This document shows positions 26,309 to 34,569 of a stretch of DNA of 34,569 bases, one piece after another. The position numbers and the translations under genes were made by a program. Positions within the stretch are counted from its first letter, which is position 1. Each line of letters opens with the position of its first letter. Source of the stretch: Lachnospiraceae bacterium (GTDB taxonomy: Bacteria > Bacillota > Clostridia > Lachnospirales > Lachnospiraceae); the NCBI GenBank assembly GCA_910574195.1, contig CAJTBF010000024.1:1-34569 (forward strand). Reading direction: 5' to 3'. The notes under the pieces are model-generated. The model searched no databases, was not told the DNA's origin, and saw only the letters and a program-made list of their open reading frames with translations.

Positions 26309-27154
26309 ATGATTCGTACAATAGATGTAAAAGAAATAACAAAAAATATCAAGGAGATGTGTATAAAGGCAAATTATGTTCTTTCTTCTGATATGAATGC
26401 AGCTATGAAATCTGCGGAAAAAAAAGAAAAGTCTCCATTGGGAAAACAGATTTTAGGACAACTTCAGGAAAATTTAAAAATTGCAGAAGAAGAAATGATT
26501 CCGATTTGCCAGGATACAGGAATGGCAGTTGTGTTTTTAGAAATAGGTCAGGATGTACATTTGCAGGGAGGGATCCTGGAGGATGCGGTGAATGAAGGGG
26601 TAAGACAGGGATATGTGGAAGGATTTTTAAGAAAATCGGTAGTAAAAGATCCTCTTATTCGTAAAAATACAAATGACAATACGCCGGCAGTAATTCATAC
26701 TAAAATCGGAAAAGGGAACAAAGTAAAAATAAAAGTAGCTCCGAAAGGTTTTGGCAGTGAAAATATGAGTCGTGTTTTTATGTTAAAACCGGCGGAGGGC
26801 ATAGAAGGAGTAAAAAAGGCAATATTGACAACGGTAAAAGATGCGGGACCAAATGCATGTCCGCCTATGGTGATTGGAGTTGGAATAGGAGGAACATTTG
26901 AAAAATGTGCACTTATGGCAAAGGAAGCTTTAACTCGTGAAGTAGGGAATCATTCTGAAATTCCTTATGTAAGAGAATTAGAGGAAGAAATGCTGATGAA
27001 AATCAACAATCTTGGAATAGGTCCCGGAGGGCTTGGCGGTACAACAACAGCTTTGGCAGTAAATATTCTTACATATCCGACTCATATCGCAGGGCTGCCG
27101 GTTGGAATCAATATTTGTTGTCATGTAAACAGACATGTAATAAGAGAATTATAA
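26309..27154 (+). CDS. Class I fumarate hydratase, alpha subunit
   Basis: Oxygen-sensitive [4Fe-4S] hydro-lyase subunit interconverting fumarate and malate; the closely related tartrate dehydratase alpha cannot be fully excluded. Probable cluster ligands are C67 (in IPICQDTGMAV), C184 (GPNACPPMVIG) and C271 (in the C-H-x-x-R-H ending NICCHVNRH). The glycine-rich stretch IGPGGLGGTTTALAV is also typical. At 281 aa it matches two-subunit enzymes. GGGAGG precedes ATG 26309. The beta subunit follows after 59 bp, so the two form an operon. Confidence 0.93.
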   Translation: MIRTIDVKEITKNIKEMCIKANYVLSSDMNAAMKSAEKKEKSPLGKQILGQLQENLKIAEEEMIPICQDTGMAVVFLEIGQDVHLQGGILEDAVNEGVRQGYVEGFLRKSVVKDPLIRKNTNDNTPAVIHTKIGKGNKVKIKVAPKGFGSENMSRVFMLKPAEGIEGVKKAILTTVKDAGPNACPPMVIGVGIGGTFEKCALMAKEALTREVGNHSEIPYVRELEEEMLMKINNLGIGPGGLGGTTTALAVNILTYPTHIAGLPVGINICCHVNRHVIREL

Positions 27155-27213
27155 TAAAGAAAAAAGAAATAAAAAAATATACTTCATTATAGAATGTAGG
27201 GGATATTGATTTT

Positions 27214-27768
27214 ATGGAAAAATATATTACATCACCAATAGAAAAAGATTGTGTAAAAGACTTAAAAGCTGGTGATTATGTATATATTACGGGTATCATT
27301 TATACGGCAAGAGATGCGGCGCATCAAAGAATGTATGATACATTACAAAAAAAAGGAGTGCTTCCTGTTGACTGGAGAGGACAAATTATCTATTATATGG
27401 GTCCTTCCCCGGCAAGAGAAGGGCGTCCAATTGGTTCGGCGGGTCCCACAACAGCAAGTAGGATGGACAAATATACGCCGCAATTGTTGGATATGGGACT
27501 AGGTGCGATGATCGGGAAAGGAAAAAGAAATCAGGAAGTTATTGAAGCAATCATTAGAAATCATTCTGTTTACTTTGCAGCAATCGGAGGGGCCGGAGCA
27601 TTGCTTTCAAAATGTATTACGAATTCAGAGGTGGTGGCTTATGATGATCTTGGAACGGAAGCAATTAGAAAACTTACAGTTGAGAATTTTCCGGTAATTG
27701 TAGTAATTGACAGTGAAGGAAACAATCTTTATGAAACAATAGTAAAAGAGTATTGTACCTCTTTGTAA
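27214..27768 (+). CDS. Class I fumarate hydratase, beta subunit
   Basis: C-terminal swivelling domain of class I fumarase, encoded separately from the alpha subunit. Family features are DYVYITGIIYTARDAAHQRM, YYMGPSPAREGRPIGSAGPTT, SRMDKYTPQLLDMGLGAMIGKG and the conserved AAIGGAGALLS. The length of 184 aa is normal. It supplies substrate-binding residues to the interface with the alpha subunit. Assignment as fumarase rather than L(+)-tartrate dehydratase is by similarity of the whole pair and is not certain. Confidence 0.93.
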   Translation: MEKYITSPIEKDCVKDLKAGDYVYITGIIYTARDAAHQRMYDTLQKKGVLPVDWRGQIIYYMGPSPAREGRPIGSAGPTTASRMDKYTPQLLDMGLGAMIGKGKRNQEVIEAIIRNHSVYFAAIGGAGALLSKCITNSEVVAYDDLGTEAIRKLTVENFPVIVVIDSEGNNLYETIVKEYCTSL

Positions 27769-27836
27769 AATTGTTATCCGTATTCTTTAAAATATTCTAT
27801 TTGTAGGAATGTGCGTGCGTTTTGCGAGGATAAAAG

Positions 27837-28574
27837 ATGAGACGTATTATTATGATGGTAATCAGAAACATTTTTTTGGTTCCGATTATGTGGTTTAAAT
27901 TGTGTTATCATGCTTCTCATGTAGATAAATATACAGAAGAGCAACATTATAAAATATTGAAGTTTATTGATCATAGAGCAAATAAAGGTGGAAATGTCCA
28001 TATAAAAGCATATGGTCTTGATAATATTCCAAAGGAAAATGGATTTATGTTTTTTCCGAACCATCAAGGGCTATATGATGTTCTTGCAATTATGGAAGTA
28101 TGTCCGGTTCCTTTTTCAGTAGTGGCGAAAAAAGAAGTGGCGGAAATTCCTTTTCTGAAACAGGTTTTTGCGTGTATGAGAGCATATATGTTAGACCGGG
28201 ATGATGTACGTCAGGCATTACAGATTATAATAAATGTAGCAAATGAAGTAAAAAGTGGAAGAAATTATTTGATATTTGCAGAAGGAACTCGTTCTAAAAA
28301 CGGGAATCATATAGGAGAATTTAAAGGGGGAAGTTTTAAATCTGCAACGAAAGCAAAGTGTCCCATTATTCCGGTTGCACTGATTGATTCTTTTAAACCT
28401 TTTGATACGAAATCTTTGAAGCAAGTAACAGTGCAGGTCCACTTTTTGGAACCGTTATATTATGAAGATTATAAGGAAATGAAGACAGTGGAAATTGCGA
28501 ATCTGGTACATGATAGAATCCAGAATACAATTGATCAATACTGTAATGAAAATAAAAAAGAGAAAATGCGGTAA
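27837..28574 (+). CDS. 1-acyl-sn-glycerol-3-phosphate acyltransferase (PlsC family)
   Basis: Membrane-associated enzyme that adds the second acyl chain to lysophosphatidate in phospholipid synthesis. A short hydrophobic N-terminus (IIMMVIRNIFLVPIMWF) acts as anchor. The catalytic H-x4-D motif is NHQGLYD (H76, D81). Block III is LIFAEGTRSKNG, and block IV lies around CPIIPVALI. At 245 aa it has normal length. It starts 68 bp after the fumarase beta gene on the same strand, with GAGGA before the ATG, so it may be co-transcribed. Exact acyl acceptor is inferred from the family. Confidence 0.92.
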   Translation: MRRIIMMVIRNIFLVPIMWFKLCYHASHVDKYTEEQHYKILKFIDHRANKGGNVHIKAYGLDNIPKENGFMFFPNHQGLYDVLAIMEVCPVPFSVVAKKEVAEIPFLKQVFACMRAYMLDRDDVRQALQIIINVANEVKSGRNYLIFAEGTRSKNGNHIGEFKGGSFKSATKAKCPIIPVALIDSFKPFDTKSLKQVTVQVHFLEPLYYEDYKEMKTVEIANLVHDRIQNTIDQYCNENKKEKMR

Positions 28575-28874
28575 AAATGTCATTTTTATTTGAAATAATG
28601 AAATACTAAAGTAAAAAATAGAGAAAAATGCAGGATATCTTGCAAAAATAATAAAAAGAGTTTTATGTGCAATAAAATATGATAGGTTTTGGTGGGTTTT
28701 TGTAACAGTTCAGCCAGGACTTTGCACTTGCTGCAAAGTCCGTAGGAACGCATCACAGTTGGAATAGAATTCGGCTTCTTTGCCATAAGGCAAACTTTAA
28801 TAGGCCGGATTCCTTAACTATGAGGCAATAAGCTGAATAGTTCTGAATTTTTAAAATAAATATAGGATTTTACG
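28575..28874. other. Intergenic region with a GC-richer hairpin
   Basis: No gene is seen. GGACTTTGCA (28717-28726) pairs perfectly with TGCAAAGTCC (28732-28741) around a 5-nt loop. This lies in a locally GC-richer stretch, 28690-28820, within AT-rich DNA. The stretch looks like an inserted or repeated sequence. The hairpin lacks a T tract. Confidence 0.45.
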
Positions 28875-28903
28875 TTGACATATGGAAATTGATTTAGTAT
28901 AAT
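28875..28903 (+). promoter_or_regulatory. Consensus promoter upstream of tRNA-Ser
   Basis: TTGACA (28875-28880), a 17-bp spacer and TATAAT (28898-28903) match the sigma-A consensus perfectly. Transcription would start near 28910, about 80 bp before tRNA-Ser. Confidence 0.9.
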
Positions 28904-28990
28904 AATTCATGCGTTGTTATGATGCAATAAACAATTGTATAAAATTTTATTAAGAATATTGTTTTTAATTAAGAAGTAATTCAGAATTTT

Positions 28991-29078
28991 GGAGAAATAC
29001 TCAAGAGGCTGAAGAGGCGCCCCTGCTAAGGGTGTAGGTCGGGTGACCGGCGCGAGGGTTCAAATCCCTCTTTCTCCG
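28991..29078 (+). tRNA. tRNA-Ser(GCT)
   Basis: A class II tRNA with acceptor stem GGAGAAA/TTTCTCC. The anticodon loop holds GCT between CCC and GGG. The long variable arm GGTCGGGTGACC is typical of tRNA-Ser. The T-loop is TTCAAAT between GAGGG and CCCTC. The discriminator is G and CCA is not encoded. It reads AGC/AGU codons. Confidence 0.95.
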
Positions 29079-29093
29079 TTTATATTCAACCAG

Positions 29094-29125
29094 AAAACTA
29101 CTGAGCAATGTCCAGTAGTTTTTGC
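29094..29125 (+). terminator. Terminator of tRNA-Ser
   Basis: AAAACTACTG (29094-29103) pairs perfectly with CAGTAGTTTT (29113-29122), which runs into TTT. It starts 15 bp after tRNA-Ser. An outer 11-bp inverted repeat (ATATTCAACCA/TGGTTGAATAT) encloses it. Confidence 0.8.
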
Positions 29126-29189
29126 ATATAAAACATTTTTTGTGGTTGAATATTTTATAAGATACTAGATATAGTATCGTTTTCTGTAT

Positions 29190-29253
29190 TTGGAAAAAAG
29201 AGTAAAAAAAATAAAAAAAACTCTTGACAGAAATACAGAAGAAATGATATTAT
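29190..29253 (+). promoter_or_regulatory. rRNA operon promoter with A-tract UP region
   Basis: TTGACA (29224-29229) and TATTAT (29248-29253) are separated by 18 bp. A-rich tracts immediately upstream (29192-29220) resemble an UP element, as expected for a strong rRNA promoter. It lies about 200 bp before 16S rRNA. Confidence 0.8.
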
Positions 29254-29451
29254 GTCTAAGCTGACTCGAGAGAGGCAGCGCCGAACCTTGATAATTAAAC
29301 AATAGACAACAATCCTTGAAAATTTCTTAAGAGAATGAATTCAGAACAAAGAAGCATCAAAGAGATGCACCCCTCGTTCTGGTAAGAGAGGACGAGAGAG
29401 AGTAAAAAGGGATAGATTAGCTAGCAGAATAATCTTGAACGGAAACAAACT
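29254..29451 (+). other. rRNA leader with 16S processing stem (5' arm)
   Basis: Transcribed leader between the promoter and 16S rRNA. The stretch 29291-29311, with the core TAAACAATAGACAACA, is complementary to 31012-31032 downstream of 16S over 21 positions with one G-U wobble. It therefore forms the long stem that loops out pre-16S for RNase III cleavage. A boxA-like CCTTGATAATTAAACAA overlaps it. No gene is present. Confidence 0.8.
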
Positions 29452-30991
<1,540 letters not shown>

Positions 30992-31079
30992 AAGAAAGAA
31001 GTAGAGGGAAATGTTGTCTATTGTTTAGTTATCGGAGGAGCCTAGGGGAAGGAACTGGCGAAAGAGATAACGAAAGATT

Positions 31080-31194
31080 TTGGCGGCGATGCGTCGAGGG
31101 GAAACACGCGTACCCATCCCGAACACGAGAGTGAAGACCTGGACGGCCGATGGTACTGCATTGGTGACGATGTGGGAGAGCAGGTGGCCGCCAA
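31080..31194 (+). rRNA. 5S ribosomal RNA, located between 16S and 23S
   Basis: The terminal helix TGGCGGC (31081-31087) pairs with GCCGCCA (31187-31193). Internal hallmarks are TACCCATCCCGAACACGAGAG and GGCCGATGGTACTGCATTGG, then GTGGGAGAGCAGGTGGCCGCC. Length is about 115 nt. It lies only about 95 bp after 16S and 450 bp before 23S, not in the usual place after 23S. Exact ends are uncertain by one or two bases. Confidence 0.95.
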
Positions 31195-31640
31195 ATAAAA
31201 AAAGAATTGCATCAAGGAAGAAAGCGCGAGGAAGTACCGGCGCGAAAGGGATTCAAATAGATACAGGCAGGGACAGGCAACCACCTGTCAGCGCCAACCC
31301 AGTCAGCAGGGCAGTGCTGTTGGAATAGCTGGTTTTTCCAGTGATCAGAGAGTTGAAAAGGAGGAAAGCGTGGGAGTTTTCCGGAAAGTTTCAAAGTTCT
31401 GATGACTGTAAAAAAGCAGTCAGACATGCACCTTGAAAACCGCATACAGAGAAATATCTAATAAGAGAGATGAAGGAAACTTCATCAAGACATCCGAGGT
31501 ATGTAAGAGACATACAAAAGTCCAGGGGAAGGACGAGAAAGAGTCCCCGCTTACTGTGAAGACAGTAAGGCCTGTCACCAAAGCACGTCACGCTAGACGT
31601 GAGAAGCCGGAATCCACCACCCGTGTGGACGAGGCGATTT
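31195..31640 (+). other. 5S-23S spacer, no tRNA gene, string of small hairpins
   Basis: No tRNA is found. Several short stem-loops follow one another, e.g. GATGAAGGAAACTTCATC, GTATGTAAGAGACATAC, CTTACTGTGAAGACAGTAAG and GGGGAAGG...AGTCCCC. The text ACCTTGAAAACCGCATACAG near 31430 resembles the boxA-type leader seen before rRNA genes and may belong to the 23S processing region. Confidence 0.6.
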
Positions 31641-34536
<2,896 letters not shown>

Positions 34537-34569
34537 AGAGAAGGGGACAGGAGAGAGACGGATAAAAGT

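Overview
The window is the replication-origin neighbourhood of a low-GC Firmicutes chromosome, most probably a member of the Lachnospiraceae. This rests on the 16S rRNA sequence, the DUF3881 gene next to serS, the DUF4446 gene in the parAB operon, and a two-subunit class I fumarase close to gyrA. I do not name a genus.

Layout. Positions 1-1000 are the edge of an accessory region: the 3' end of an IS3-family element, two overlapping small unknown genes and a cluster of inverted repeats. It abuts an array of one intact tRNA-Arg(CCT) and three broken tRNA-Arg-like copies (1042-1434). From 1558 to 6196 the minus strand carries parA-parB-DUF4446-serS-DUF3881. A 1.7-kb AT-rich intergenic region follows with four perfect parS sites, a structured repeat and other hairpins. 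Then comes a lone plus-strand alpha/beta hydrolase gene (7911-8870). From 9158 to 16268 the minus strand carries the classic origin-proximal set rpmH-rnpA-yidD-yidC-jag-mnmE-mnmG-rsmG. oriC is marked by DnaA boxes before dnaA (16495-16636) and between dnaA and dnaN (18214-18256). To the right, the plus strand reads dnaA-dnaN-rlbA-recF-gyrB-gyrA, then fumarase alpha/beta, a PlsC-type acyltransferase, tRNA-Ser(GCT) and an rRNA operon. The 5S gene of that operon lies between 16S and 23S.

How it works together. Genes on both sides are transcribed away from oriC, so replication and transcription run in the same direction. The leftward genes provide ribosomal protein L34, RNase P protein, membrane-protein insertion, tRNA wobble modification, 16S methylation and chromosome partition. 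The rightward genes provide the initiator, the sliding clamp, recombination repair and gyrase. ParA, ParB and the parS cluster form the partition system; DUF4446 is a membrane-anchored protein encoded in the same operon.

The least explained items are: a roughly 190-bp long-hairpin element present twice with a compensatory base-pair change; a dispersed TATACCC palindromic repeat family, one copy lying inside the jag-mnmE operon; the mosaic tRNA-Arg pseudogene array at the accessory boundary; two tiny antisense ORFs in the dnaA-dnaN part of oriC, one with a very strong ribosome binding site; and the 16S-5S-23S gene order.
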